Shown here piece after piece: positions 35,788 to 44,231 of a DNA stretch of 64,000 bases; position 1 is the stretch's first letter; every line of letters begins with the position of its first letter. Source of the stretch: Deltaproteobacteria bacterium (GTDB taxonomy: Bacteria > Myxococcota_A > UBA9160 > UBA6930); the NCBI GenBank assembly GCA_016875395.1, contig VGRF01000020.1:1-64000 (forward strand), read 5' to 3'. Below the pieces are notes generated by a model, which was not told the origin of the DNA, did no database searches, and was given only the letters and a program-made list of their open reading frames with translations. The position numbers and the translations under genes were made by a program.

Positions 35788-37815
35788 CTACGCGAGGAAC
35801 GGGATCAGCAGCAGCGCGACGATGTTCACGAGCTTCAGCATGGGGTTGATCGCCGGGCCCGCGGTGTCCTTGTAGGGATCGCCCACGGTGTCGCCGGTGA
35901 CCGCGCTCTTGTGCGCGTCGCTGCCCTTCTTCTCGCCCGCGAGCGCGCCGCTCTCGATGTACTTCTTCGCGTTGTCCCACGCGGCGCCGCCCGTCGTCAT
36001 CGAGATGCCGAGGCACACGCCCGCGACGATCGAGCCGATCAAGAGGCCACCGAGGCCCTCCGCACCGAGCGCCAGCGCGACCACGATCGGAATCGCCGCC
36101 GGGATCAGCGCGGGCGCGACCATCAGGCGCAGCGCAGCGGCGGTCACGATGTCGACGCAGGTGCGGTAGTCCGGCTTGCCCGTGCCTTCCATCAGGCCCG
36201 GGATCTCGCGGAACTGGCGGCGCACTTCGTCGACGACCTTGCCGCCGGCCTCGCCGACCGCGCTCATCGCGAAGGAGGCGAACACGAAGGGGGTCATCGC
36301 GCCGATGAAGAGGCCGGCCATCACCTTCGGGTCCGACAGCAAGAAGTTCGCCGTCACGCCCGCGAGCTTCAGGTCCTCGATGAACGTCGCGAACAGCGCC
36401 ACCGCTGCGAGGCCCGCCGACGCGATCGCGTAGCCCTTCGTCACCGCCTTCGTGGTGTTGCCGAAGGCGTCGAGCGGATCCGTCACCGCGCGCACGTCCT
36501 TGCCCAGCTCCGCCATCTCCGCGATGCCGCCGGCGTTGTCCGTGATCGGGCCGTAGGCGTCGATCGAGACCACGATGCCTGCGAGCGAGAGCATGCTCAT
36601 CGCCGCGATGCCGACGCCGTAAAGGCCCGCGAGGTCGTAGGTCGCCCAGATCGCGGCCACGATCACGAGCACCGGGATCACCGTGCTCTGCATGCCGACG
36701 GCGAGGCCGGCGATGATGTTCGTCGCGTGGCCGCCCTTGCTCGCGGTCGCGATGTGCACGACGTGCGGCGAGTTGCCGCCGGTGTAGTAGTCTGTCACCC
36801 ACATCATCGCGCCCGTGACGACTGCGCCGACCGCAGCGCAGAGCAGCAGCGCGTTTGCGCTGAGCTCAGCGGGAATCGCGGTCTGGCCGTTGATGAACCA
36901 CACGCCCGCGAGCATCAGGAGCGATGCGATCGCGAGGCCCTTGTACATCGCGCCCATCACCGCGGGCGTCTCGCCGGCGGCGGGCTCGCTGATGCGCACG
37001 AAGTACACGGAGATGATCGAGCCGACGATGCCGACGGCGCCGACCGCGAGCGGATACAGGAACATCGCCTCGCTGCCGGGATAGAGGATGTGGCCGAGCA
37101 GCATCGCGGCGGTGGCGGTCACGCCGTAGGTCTCGAACAAGTCCGCGGCCATGCCCGCGCAGTCGCCGACGTTGTCGCCCACGTTGTCGGCGATCACGGC
37201 GGGGTTGCGCGGATCGTCCTCGGGAATGTCCTTCTCGACCTTGCCGACGAGGTCCGCGCCGACGTCGGCGCCTTTGGTGAAGATGCCGCCGCCGAGGCGC
37301 GCGAAGACCGAGATCAGCGAGCCGCCAAAGGCGAGGCCGATCAGCGCGTGGGTCTTCTCGAGCGCACCGGGCGCTGCCATCACGAGCGCGGTGAGCGAGA
37401 TCAGGCCCGCGCCGACGACCATCATGCCCGTCACGGCGCCGCCCTTGAAGCTGAGGTCGAACGCGGGACCGAAGCCGCTGCTCGCCGCCTTCGCGACGCG
37501 CACGTTGGCGCGCACCGAGACGTTCATGCCGATGAAGCCCGCCGCCGCGCTCGCCAGCGCACCGACCAGGAAGCCGATCGCGTACCACATGCCGAGCGAC
37601 GGCACGACGGCGATGAGAATCAGCAGCGGGACGCCGACCATCGCGACCGTGCGGTACTGACGGCTCAGGAAGGCCTCGGCGCCCTCGCGAATGGCAGCCG
37701 CGATCTCGTTGGCCTTGTCGGTCGAGGTCGGCGACGCCAGCACCGCGCGATACCAGAGACCGGCGAACACCACGGCGAGAACGCCGGCAGCAAGGGCAAG
37801 TACCGAGAAATCCAT
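35788..37815 (-). CDS. hppA: Membrane H+-translocating pyrophosphatase (K+-independent type)
   Basis: The 675-residue integral membrane pump has about 16 spans. It hydrolyses pyrophosphate and moves protons out of the cytoplasm. Key motifs: [21 protein letters not shown] (substrate and Mg site), [39 protein letters not shown], and [38 protein letters not shown] near the end. The Lys in GNTTKA marks the K+-independent, H+-pumping class (K+-dependent ones have Ala). Start at 37815 has GGAG five bases upstream. In this organism it probably recycles biosynthetic pyrophosphate into proton-motive force. Confidence 0.96.
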   Translation of the reverse strand: MDFSVLALAAGVLAVVFAGLWYRAVLASPTSTDKANEIAAAIREGAEAFLSRQYRTVAMVGVPLLILIAVVPSLGMWYAIGFLVGALASAAAGFIGMNVSVRANVRVAKAASSGFGPAFDLSFKGGAVTGMMVVGAGLISLTALVMAAPGALEKTHALIGLAFGGSLISVFARLGGGIFTKGADVGADLVGKVEKDIPEDDPRNPAVIADNVGDNVGDCAGMAADLFETYGVTATAAMLLGHILYPGSEAMFLYPLAVGAVGIVGSIISVYFVRISEPAAGETPAVMGAMYKGLAIASLLMLAGVWFINGQTAIPAELSANALLLCAAVGAVVTGAMMWVTDYYTGGNSPHVVHIATASKGGHATNIIAGLAVGMQSTVIPVLVIVAAIWATYDLAGLYGVGIAAMSMLSLAGIVVSIDAYGPITDNAGGIAEMAELGKDVRAVTDPLDAFGNTTKAVTKGYAIASAGLAAVALFATFIEDLKLAGVTANFLLSDPKVMAGLFIGAMTPFVFASFAMSAVGEAGGKVVDEVRRQFREIPGLMEGTGKPDYRTCVDIVTAAALRLMVAPALIPAAIPIVVALALGAEGLGGLLIGSIVAGVCLGISMTTGGAAWDNAKKYIESGALAGEKKGSDAHKSAVTGDTVGDPYKDTAGPAINPMLKLVNIVALLLIPFLA

Positions 37816-38154
37816 GACATCTCCTGAGCAGTCTTCGAGAAACGGGGCGTGAGTGGGCCCCGCGCGCGCCGAGGTAACGGCGAGGCGGGCGCTCGCTGCG
37901 AGCGTGCGGAGCGATGCACCGGCCCGGTCGCGGCGGGCCGCACGATAGGGGCATGACCCGCGTGATTCCAGAGGAATTTGGCGCACGGCGCGCGCAGAAC
38001 TCCGTTCGGAAGCAGGCGAGATCAGCGATGCTGGACGCTCCCTGGACTCGCGGAATCGAGGATCCGGCGTCTGACGCTGAACTTGCGATTTCTCCGGAAT
38101 CGAGGACTCGGCGTCTGACGCTGGACTATCGATTCCCAACTTGGGAGGCGAACC
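37816..38154. other. Intergenic region between divergent hppA and ThDP-enzyme genes
   Basis: These 339 bases contain the hppA RBS on the minus side and, on the plus side, a 40-bp tandem repeat (separate entry) just before the GGGAGG RBS of the ThDP enzyme gene. I see no gene or RNA here; promoters for both directions should lie in it. Confidence 0.7.
38051..38134. repeat. Two imperfect 40-bp tandem direct repeats
   Basis: Copies at 38051-38090 and 38095-38134 (period 44) start CGGAATCGAG and end GCGATT or TCGATT, differing at about five positions. Each contains GCGTCTGACGC, a small palindrome. They lie directly upstream of the ThDP enzyme gene (ATG at 38155) and could be regulator binding sites or remnants of a repeat family. 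Confidence 0.8.
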
Positions 38155-39708
38155 ATGAACGGCGCAGAGGTCCTGATCGAGACGGCGCGGCGCGGTGGCG
38201 TCGAGGTGTGCTTCGCGAACCCCGGGACGACCGAGATGCCGCTCGTCGCGGCGCTCGACAAGGCGCCGGGCGTGCGCGCGGTGCTCGGCCTGTTCGAGGG
38301 TGTGTGCACGGGCGCCGCCGACGGCTACGCGCGCATGAGCGGCAGACCGGCCGCGACTTTGGTGCACCTCGGCCCCGGCCTCGCCAACGGTCTCGCGAAT
38401 CTGCACAACGCGCGCCGCGCGCGCGTGCCCGTCATCAACTGGATCGGCGACCAGACCGTCGAGCACCTCCCGTTCGACGCGCCGCTCACCTCCGACATCG
38501 CAGCGCTCACGGGCTGGACGGGCTGGACGCTCGCGGTGAAGAGCGCGAGCGAGATGGCGGAAGCGAGCGCAGCCTCGATCGCGGCGGCGCTCGGCCACCC
38601 CGCGCGCATCGCCTCGCTGATCCTGCCTGCGGATGCGCAGTGGGATCCCGCGAGCGCGGCCATCACACCTGCGCCGCGCGCGAGCGCCCCGAGCGCGGCG
38701 CCCGAGCGCGTGCGCGAAGCCGCTCGGCTGCTGCGCGCCGGCGGCGGCTACGTGCTGCTCGGCGGCGACGCGCTCGGGCTGCGCGGCCTAACAGCTGCCG
38801 CGCGCATCGCCGCAGCGAGCGGCGCGACGGTGCTGATCGAGACGTTCCCGTCGCGCATGGAGCGCGGCCGCCACCTGCCGAGCTTCGCGGGTCTCCCGTA
38901 CTTTCCCGAGCAGGCGCGCGCCGCGCTCGCGAAGGCGAAGAGCCTCGTGCTCGCCGGCGCGCGCGAGCCCGTGGGCTTCTTCGGTTACGCGAACGAGGCC
39001 CCGCGCCTCGCACCTGCGAACGCGCCGCTGTGCGCGCTCGCGGATCCCGACGCCGGCATCGACGCCGCGGGCGCGCTCGAAGCGCTCGCCGACGAGCTCG
39101 GCGCGCCCGCGCGCGTCGAGATTCCCGCGCGCGCGCACGAGAGCTTCGCACCCACGGGCGCGAAGCTCGACCTCACCTCGCTCGGCCGCGCGCTCGCGTC
39201 GCTGCAGCCCGAGAACGCGATCGTCGTGAACGAGGCGGCCACGAGCGGGCTGCCCTGGAACGCGGGCGCCGCCGCGAGCGCCGCGCCGTTCACGATGCTG
39301 GGCCTGACAGGTGGCGCGATCGGTCAAGGCCTCCCGACCGCGCTCGGCGCCGCGATCGCGTGCCCGGATCGCCGCGTGATCGCATTCCAGGCCGACGGCA
39401 GCGGGCTCTACACGCTGCAGTCGCTGTGGTCGATGGCGCGCGAGGGTGTGAACGCCACGGTCGTCGTCTGCGCGAACCGCAAGTACCGCATCCTCCAGGC
39501 GGAGCTCGCGCGAGCGGGCATCGCCGAGCCGGGTCCGAAGGCGCGCGCCCTAACAGATCTCGGCAGCCCGACGATCGACTGGACCGCGCTCGCGAGGGGC
39601 TTCGGCGTACCGGCCGTGAGCGCCGCGACGGACAGCGAGCTCGTGGAGGCGCTGAAGCGCTCGCTCGCGACGCCGGGGCCGACGCTCGTGGAGGCGGTGC
39701 TGGCGTGA
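38155..39708 (+). CDS. ThDP-dependent enzyme, acetolactate synthase large-subunit-like
   Basis: The 517-residue enzyme has the three-domain pyruvate-oxidase-like plan: [14 protein letters not shown] with the catalytic Glu of the helix ([16 protein letters not shown]), a middle domain, and a C-terminal ThDP-binding motif [21 protein letters not shown]...CANRKYRIL (GDG variant ADG). Annotated relatives are called acetolactate synthase large subunit or benzoylformate decarboxylase-like; I cannot decide the substrate. No small regulatory subunit is near, which argues against a genuine IlvB. The RBS GGGAGG precedes the ATG. The gene is monocistronic, or followed by the broken M48 gene 60 bases on. 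Confidence 0.85.
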   Translation: MNGAEVLIETARRGGVEVCFANPGTTEMPLVAALDKAPGVRAVLGLFEGVCTGAADGYARMSGRPAATLVHLGPGLANGLANLHNARRARVPVINWIGDQTVEHLPFDAPLTSDIAALTGWTGWTLAVKSASEMAEASAASIAAALGHPARIASLILPADAQWDPASAAITPAPRASAPSAAPERVREAARLLRAGGGYVLLGGDALGLRGLTAAARIAAASGATVLIETFPSRMERGRHLPSFAGLPYFPEQARAALAKAKSLVLAGAREPVGFFGYANEAPRLAPANAPLCALADPDAGIDAAGALEALADELGAPARVEIPARAHESFAPTGAKLDLTSLGRALASLQPENAIVVNEAATSGLPWNAGAAASAAPFTMLGLTGGAIGQGLPTALGAAIACPDRRVIAFQADGSGLYTLQSLWSMAREGVNATVVVCANRKYRILQAELARAGIAEPGPKARALTDLGSPTIDWTALARGFGVPAVSAATDSELVEALKRSLATPGPTLVEAVLA

Positions 39709-39768
39709 GCGCGCGATCCGCCGCGCGCGGCGTCGCGTAGCGCGCGCACTTCGCGCCCCGAGGTTCTC

Positions 39769-40366
39769 ATGCCCGACAGCTTCGATCCGGTCGCCGCCAC
39801 CGAAGCGCTCCTCGCCACGGTTCCGCCCGACGTCGCGGCGCGCTCCGACGCGTACTTCGAGGGCGGCTACTGGCTGTTGTTGTGGGGCGCGCTCTGGTCG
39901 ATCGCCGCTGCGTGGCTGCTGCTGTCCTTCGGCGCCGCGGTCCGCATGCGGGCACTCGCGGAGCGCGTGACGAAGCGTCCGAGCCTCGTCGCGCTGATCT
40001 TCGGCGCGCTCGCGATCGTCGCGATCACGCTGCTCGAGCTGCCCTGGACGATCTACGCCGAGTTCGTGCGCGAGCACGAGTACGGCCTCGCGACGCAGGG
40101 CTTCGGCGCGTGGCTCGCGGAGCAAGGCATCGCGCTCGGCGTGGACGTCGTGATGCTCGCGCCCGCGATCGCCGCGCTCTGCGCGCTGATTCGCCGCGCC
40201 GGGCGTGCGTGGTGGGCTTGGGCCGGCGCCGGCGCGCAAGCTCGCGCCAGGCCCGCTCGAAGAGGCGCTGATGTTCGATCACCCGTCGGGGCGCAGCCGC
40301 ATACTCATGGCGATGCGCTGGAAGGCGGAGCAGCGCGGGCGAGCGGACTCAGTGGGTGAGCCGTAA
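39769..40366 (+). pseudogene. M48-family (Ste24/CAAX-type) metalloprotease with its catalytic core deleted
   Basis: The first about 150 residues (FDPVAATEALLATVPPDVAA, a SDAYFEGGYWLLLWG segment, AERVTKRP, FVREHEYGLATQGFG) match the N-terminal membrane region of M48 proteases. Around 40235, in the next frame, the sequence becomes APGPLEEALMFDHPSGRSRI, the typical C-terminal end of these proteins (FDHPSGRSRI...MRWKAE), and stops at 40364. The middle of about 200 residues with HExxH is absent. So roughly 600 bases were lost, with a frame change. It overlaps the convergent CBS gene by 18 bases. Confidence 0.85.
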
Positions 40367-40867
40367 CAACTTCGCCGACGAGAACACGCCGCGCAGGCGG
40401 GTGCCCGCCGCGCTCTCGACGACGGGCAGGTGCGTGCGGCGCGAGCGCTTGAACGCATCGAGCACGTCGCTCACGCAGAAGTGCGCGAGGTCCTCGAAGC
40501 GGAGCACGCTCCAGTCGAGCGTAGACTCCATCAGGTGTCGCACGAGCACTTCGTCGCGGCGCATGTTCGCTTCTTGCGCGGTGCGCAGCGGCTTCTCCCC
40601 CATGATGTCGTAGGCCGTGATCAGGCCGAGCACGCGCGTGCGCGGCTCGTCGAGCACGAACGCGGAGCGCACGCCGGCGTGGCGCATGTGCTCCAGCGCG
40701 GTGTCGATCGCGTCGTCGCGGCGCACGCTCACGATGCCGTGCTCGTTGAAGTCGGTCATCACGCTGCGCGCCGGGTCCGTGAGCTTCACGTGCCACGCGC
40801 CCGTCTGCGGCGGCGCCAGCTCCCCGGTCAAAGAGACGAGCTCGAGCTTGCTCACGACAGTTCCCAC
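40349..40867 (-). CDS. CBS-domain pair protein
   Basis: The 172-residue protein is mostly a CBS pair: DFNEHGIVSVRRDDAIDTALEHMRHAGVRSAFVLD (CBS1), RVLGLITAYDIMGEKP, and SVSDVLDAFKRSRRTHLPVVE (CBS2) ending GVFSSAKLLRLTH. Stand-alone CBS pairs bind adenine nucleotides and regulate partner enzymes or channels. No partner is evident nearby. It lies convergent with the wrecked M48 gene and ends inside its last codons. Confidence 0.88.
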   Translation of the reverse strand: MGTVVSKLELVSLTGELAPPQTGAWHVKLTDPARSVMTDFNEHGIVSVRRDDAIDTALEHMRHAGVRSAFVLDEPRTRVLGLITAYDIMGEKPLRTAQEANMRRDEVLVRHLMESTLDWSVLRFEDLAHFCVSDVLDAFKRSRRTHLPVVESAAGTRLRGVFSSAKLLRLTH

Positions 40868-40899
40868 TTTCCGGCGGCGGAGCCTTCGTCAACTTGCGA

Positions 40900-41752
40900 T
40901 CACAGCTTCCCTTCTTGCATGAGATCGACCGGATCGCGCAGGCCTAACATCCAGAGGTAACCACCCGCGCTCGCGATCGCGTCGTGCACCGCGTATCCGA
41001 GCACCTCCTGCGCGGCGCGCGGCAGCGTGCGCGCGATCTCGGGCGGCACGGCTAGGTAGTTGTTCTCCTCGGTGCGCAGCCAGCCCACCACGTACGAGAT
41101 GTGGAGCCCCGGCCGCCACTCGCTCGCGGTCGAGTTTGCGCCCGCCCCGTGAATCGTCGAGCCGAGGTAGATCACCGCGCTGCCCGCAGGCATCACGGCG
41201 TCGGCGATCTCGTGCTGCTCGGGCTTGCGCGTGTGCGGCCAGCGGTGACTGCCCGGTACGAGCCGCGTCGCGCCGTTCTCCACGCGGAAGTCTTCGAGCG
41301 CGATCATCGACGCGACCTGCACCTCGGGATGCGGCCGCGGCAGGTGCACCCACACGAGCTCGTCGCGGTGCAGCATCTGCGCGGCGGCTCCGGGACCGCG
41401 ATCGATCAGGTGCCCGAGGTTCAGCTGATAACGCGCGCACGCAGGCAAGAGCACGCGGTCGCACACGCCGAGGAAGATCGGGTGAGTCATCACCTCCGTC
41501 GCGAACGTGCGGGACTGCGCGGCCATCCCGTTCACGTGCCGCGTCTTGTCGCCGAAGAAGAACTGGATCGCGGGGTTCAGGTGCTTGAGCCCGGGGCTCG
41601 CAGCGGCGCGCGCGCGCGACTTCGTCCCGGACGCGCGCGGTGACGTCGCTTGTTAGGAAGCCCTCGACGATCACGCCGCCGTCGTCTTTGAGAGCTTGAT
41701 GGATCGCGTCGAGCGAGTCGGTCGCGCGGAGGCGCTGGAGGCAGGCGGGCAT
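40900..41752 (-). pseudogene. Phytanoyl-CoA dioxygenase-family gene with a frameshift
   Basis: A GAGGAG RBS precedes the ATG at 41752. The first part (LRATDSLDAIHQALKDDGGVIVEGFL) is in one frame. After a (GC)6G run at 41606-41618 the protein continues in another frame as SPGLKHLNPAIQFFFGDKTR and on through MLHRDELVW (HxD iron motif), TRLVPGSHRWP, VIYLGSTIHGAG (second His) and RPGLHISYV. 853 bases is one over a multiple of three, fitting loss of one GC pair. If real, the gene is dead; if a sequencing error, it encodes a normal Fe(II)/2-oxoglutarate dioxygenase of about 284 residues. Confidence 0.85.
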
Positions 41753-41827
41753 GTCGGGCTCCTCGGGCTGACGAGCAGCGGCGCGATTCATCCTACCGCG
41801 CCGCTGCACGCCGCTTCGTGCCCGATC

Positions 41828-43153
41828 TCACGCGGCGCTGCGCGCCACGATCTCCCGCAACTGCACGTCGCTCACCTCGCGGCTTCGCGCCGCGAGCTGC
41901 TGGAACGCGCGGAACGCGCGCTCGCACTGCGCCTCGCTCAGCACCTCGCCGAGCGCAGCGACTCGCGCCGCGAAGCGCGCGCGCCCCGAGAGCTTGCCGA
42001 GCACGATCTCGCTGCCGACGGGATGCCCGATCCACGCCGGGTCGAGCGTCTCGTACGTCTCGCGGTGCTTCAGCACGCCGTCTTGGTGGATGCCCGAAGC
42101 GTGGCGGAATGCGTTGCGCCCCACGACGGCCTTGTTCGCGGGCACCTCGATCCCGCTGCGCTCGGCGACGATGCGCGAGAGCGCGTAGAGCGTGTCGAGC
42201 TTCAGCGCTGTCGTCATGCCGAGCCGCGCGCCGTGCACGCGCAGCGCAGCGGCCACCTCTTCGAGCGAGGTGTTGCCCGCGCGCTCGCCGATGCCGTTGA
42301 TGGTGCACTCCACCTGGCCAGCGCCCGCGGCGATTGCGGCGAGCGAGTTCGCGGTGGCGAGGCCGAGGTCGTCTTGACCGTGGAACGAGATCGTCGCGCG
42401 CTCGAGCTCCGGCACGCGCGCGCGCACGCCGCGAATCATCTCGGCGACTTGCTCGGGCGTCGCGCATCCCACGGTGTCGGGCAGATTGAGCGTGCGCGCT
42501 CCCGCCGCGAGCACGGCGCGCGCCAGCTCCGCGAGAAACTCCGGCTCTGCGCGCGTGGCATCCATCGGTGAGAACTCGACGTCATCCGTGAATTCGCGCG
42601 CGCTTCGCACCATCGCCGCGGCCATCGCGACGACCTGCTCGCGCGATTTCCCGAGCTGATGCGCGAGCTGCATGTCGCTCGCGTTCACGAACACGTGGAT
42701 GCGCGGCGCACGCGCGTGGCGCAGCGCTTCTCCCGCCGCGGCGACGTCGCGCGGCACCGCGCGCGCGAGCGCGCACACGCTGGCATCGCGCACTTCGAGC
42801 GCGACGGCCGCGACCGCGGCGGCTTCTTCCGGCGAGCTCACCGGAAAGCCCGCCTCGATCACGTCCACGCCGAGCGCGTCGAGAAGCAAAGCGATCTCCG
42901 CCTTGTCGTGCGCCGAGAAGCACACGCCGGCGGACTGCTCGCCGTCGCGCAGGGTCGTGTCGAAGATCGCGATGCGCCGGGCAAGCGCAGCGCGCAGCGA
43001 GGCGGAGTCTTCGGAGCCGAGCGGAGATCGAACAGCGGCCTCGATCTGCGGCGGGACCTCGGGGTGCGCTGATCGGGCACCCGGTGTCGACGGACTTGGC
43101 GAGGGTGCGGCCGCGTTGCTCGGGACTCGAGATCGATCGTGAGAGCTGGGCAT
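41828..43153 (-). CDS. leuA: 2-isopropylmalate synthase, short form
   Basis: The 441-residue enzyme condenses acetyl-CoA with 2-ketoisovalerate, the first step of leucine synthesis. Catalytic region: IFDTTLRDGEQSAGV at about 63, ALGVDVIEAGFPVSS, VEFSPMDATRAEPEFL, NLPDTVGCATPEQVAEM, NGIGERAGNTSLEEV, and HASGIHQDGVLKHRETYE. It ends soon after, lacking most of the C-terminal regulatory domain. The metal-binding HxH motif reads FHGQDD: His258 then Gln260. The first about 55 residues are a Pro/Ser/Ala-rich extension. Its leader contains a Leu-rich peptide and attenuator, supporting a leucine role. The ATG has AGGAG five bases upstream, inside a hairpin. Confidence 0.88.
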   Translation of the reverse strand: MPSSHDRSRVPSNAAAPSPSPSTPGARSAHPEVPPQIEAAVRSPLGSEDSASLRAALARRIAIFDTTLRDGEQSAGVCFSAHDKAEIALLLDALGVDVIEAGFPVSSPEEAAAVAAVALEVRDASVCALARAVPRDVAAAGEALRHARAPRIHVFVNASDMQLAHQLGKSREQVVAMAAAMVRSAREFTDDVEFSPMDATRAEPEFLAELARAVLAAGARTLNLPDTVGCATPEQVAEMIRGVRARVPELERATISFHGQDDLGLATANSLAAIAAGAGQVECTINGIGERAGNTSLEEVAAALRVHGARLGMTTALKLDTLYALSRIVAERSGIEVPANKAVVGRNAFRHASGIHQDGVLKHRETYETLDPAWIGHPVGSEIVLGKLSGRARFAARVAALGEVLSEAQCERAFRAFQQLAARSREVSDVQLREIVARSAA

Positions 43154-43158
43154 GAGGT

Positions 43159-43194
43159 CTCCTGGTTCGCCCGCCCGCGGCGCCGTACCAGGAG
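43159..43194 (-). promoter_or_regulatory. Hairpin covering the leuA Shine-Dalgarno
   Basis: CTCCTGGT at 43159-43166 and ACCAGGAG at 43187-43194 are perfect complements. On the minus strand the downstream arm contains AGGAG, the leuA RBS, five bases before ATG. The structure would hide the RBS, so translation may be controlled as well as transcription. Confidence 0.6.
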
Positions 43195-43219
43195 TTCTCG
43201 CGATTTCGACCCTCGAAAC

Positions 43220-43260
43220 ACGAAGCCCTCTCCGGCCGGCGCGGCGGGAGAGGGCTTCGT
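43220..43260 (-). terminator. Leu-operon attenuator: 14-bp perfect inverted repeat
   Basis: The 14-base arms (43220-43233 and 43247-43260) are perfectly complementary around a 13-base GC-rich loop. On the minus strand the stem is followed by TGTTTCGAGG, a short T-run. It lies 13 bases past the leader-peptide stop and about 65 bases before leuA, as expected for a transcription attenuator. Confidence 0.75.
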
Positions 43261-43273
43261 GGTGCGCTGCGCG

Positions 43274-43342
43274 CTAGCCCCTTCCCGCCCTCCGAAGGAG
43301 GAGCAGGCCGAGGGCCAGCAGGCTGTGCGCGTTTCGTTGCAT
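43274..43342 (-). CDS. leuL: leu operon leader peptide (22 aa, seven Leu)
   Basis: The 22-residue frame begins MQRNAHSLLALGLLLLRR and ends in a short Arg/Gly tail. It has seven Leu codons, four consecutive (CTG CTC CTC CTT) after LLALG. Leucine-rich leader peptides followed by a terminator hairpin are the hallmark of leucine attenuation (as in enteric leuL). The RBS is weak. Ribosome stalling at the Leu run when leucyl-tRNA is short would prevent the downstream terminator. The Leu run itself contains CCTCC-TTC-GGAGG, a possible pause hairpin. Confidence 0.75.
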   Translation of the reverse strand: MQRNAHSLLALGLLLLRRAGRG

Positions 43343-43423
43343 CGCGGGGTGGAGTAGCCGAGCCCGCGCGTGAGTGTCAATGCGCGACACCGAGCGGTGT
43401 CGGCCCCGTGATACGGTCGCGCG

Positions 43424-44224
43424 ATGAAACGCGACACCGGCTACCTCGAGCGCGACGGCGAGCGCATCTACTACGAGGTCAGCGGCGACGGCCCGCCGCT
43501 CGTGCTCACCCATGGCGCCGGCGGCAATCACGCGGTGTGGTTTCAGCAAGTTCCCCACTTCGCGGAGTCGCGGCGCGTCGTGCTGTGGGACCAGCGCGGC
43601 TTCGGCCGCTCCACCGCGCGCGGCGGCCCTAACAGCCCGGCGCGCGCCACGGCCGATCTCGGCGCGCTGCTCGACCATCTCGGCATCGCGCGCGCCGACG
43701 TCGTCGGCCAGTCGATGGGCGGTTGGGCCGTGCTCGGGCTCGCGCTCGCTCAGCCCGCACGCGTGCGCTCCCTCGTGCTCGCCGACACGCCGGGAGGCAT
43801 CGACACGCCGGAGCTGCGAGCCAGCTGGGCGAACGTGGGCCGCGGGGCCGGCTTCGCGACGAATGAGCTCGGCCGCCATCCCGCTGTCGCACCGGACTTC
43901 TTCGATCGTCGTCCCGAGCGCGCCGTGCTCTACCAGCAGCTCGGCGGCTTCGGCGATCCGAAGCTCGCCGACGTGCTGCCGAGCCTCGTCGCCGCGCGTC
44001 ACGACGCCGCCGCGCTCGCGAAGCTCGCGTGCCCGGTGCTGCTCCTCGTCGGCGAAGTCGACGCGCTGTTCTCGCCTTCGCTGATCGCCGCGAGCGCGAA
44101 GCAGCTCCCGCCCGCATGTCGTGCGCGCGTCGTCACGATCCCGCGTGCAGGGCACTCGCCGTACTTCGAGGAGTCGGACGCGTGGAACCGCGCGGTGGGC
44201 GAGTTTCTCGCGGGCGCGGGCTGA
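43424..44224 (+). CDS. Alpha/beta hydrolase
   Basis: The 266-residue protein has the oxyanion-hole HGAGGNHAVW, the strand VVLWDQRGFGRS, the nucleophile elbow GQSMGGW (Ser near 109), the Asp region LLVGEVDALFSP and a late His (RAGHSPYFEE). A complete Ser-Asp-His triad is likely. Substrate unknown; the group includes esterases, lactonases and C-C hydrolases. It is divergent from leuL and convergent with putA. Confidence 0.9.
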   Translation: MKRDTGYLERDGERIYYEVSGDGPPLVLTHGAGGNHAVWFQQVPHFAESRRVVLWDQRGFGRSTARGGPNSPARATADLGALLDHLGIARADVVGQSMGGWAVLGLALAQPARVRSLVLADTPGGIDTPELRASWANVGRGAGFATNELGRHPAVAPDFFDRRPERAVLYQQLGGFGDPKLADVLPSLVAARHDAAALAKLACPVLLLVGEVDALFSPSLIAASAKQLPPACRARVVTIPRAGHSPYFEESDAWNRAVGEFLAGAG

Positions 44225-44231
44225 GTCGGGG

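Noticed and set aside
38051-38134. CRISPR-like array
   Set aside because: Only two imperfect 40-bp copies with a 4-base gap, no spacers and no cas genes.
40900-41535. A stand-alone dioxygenase starting MNGMAAQSRT
   Set aside because: Upstream sequence in the same frame encodes LNPAIQFFFGDKTRHV, typical of the family, and the remaining N-terminus lies in another frame after a GC run, so it is one frameshifted gene and not a shorter real one.
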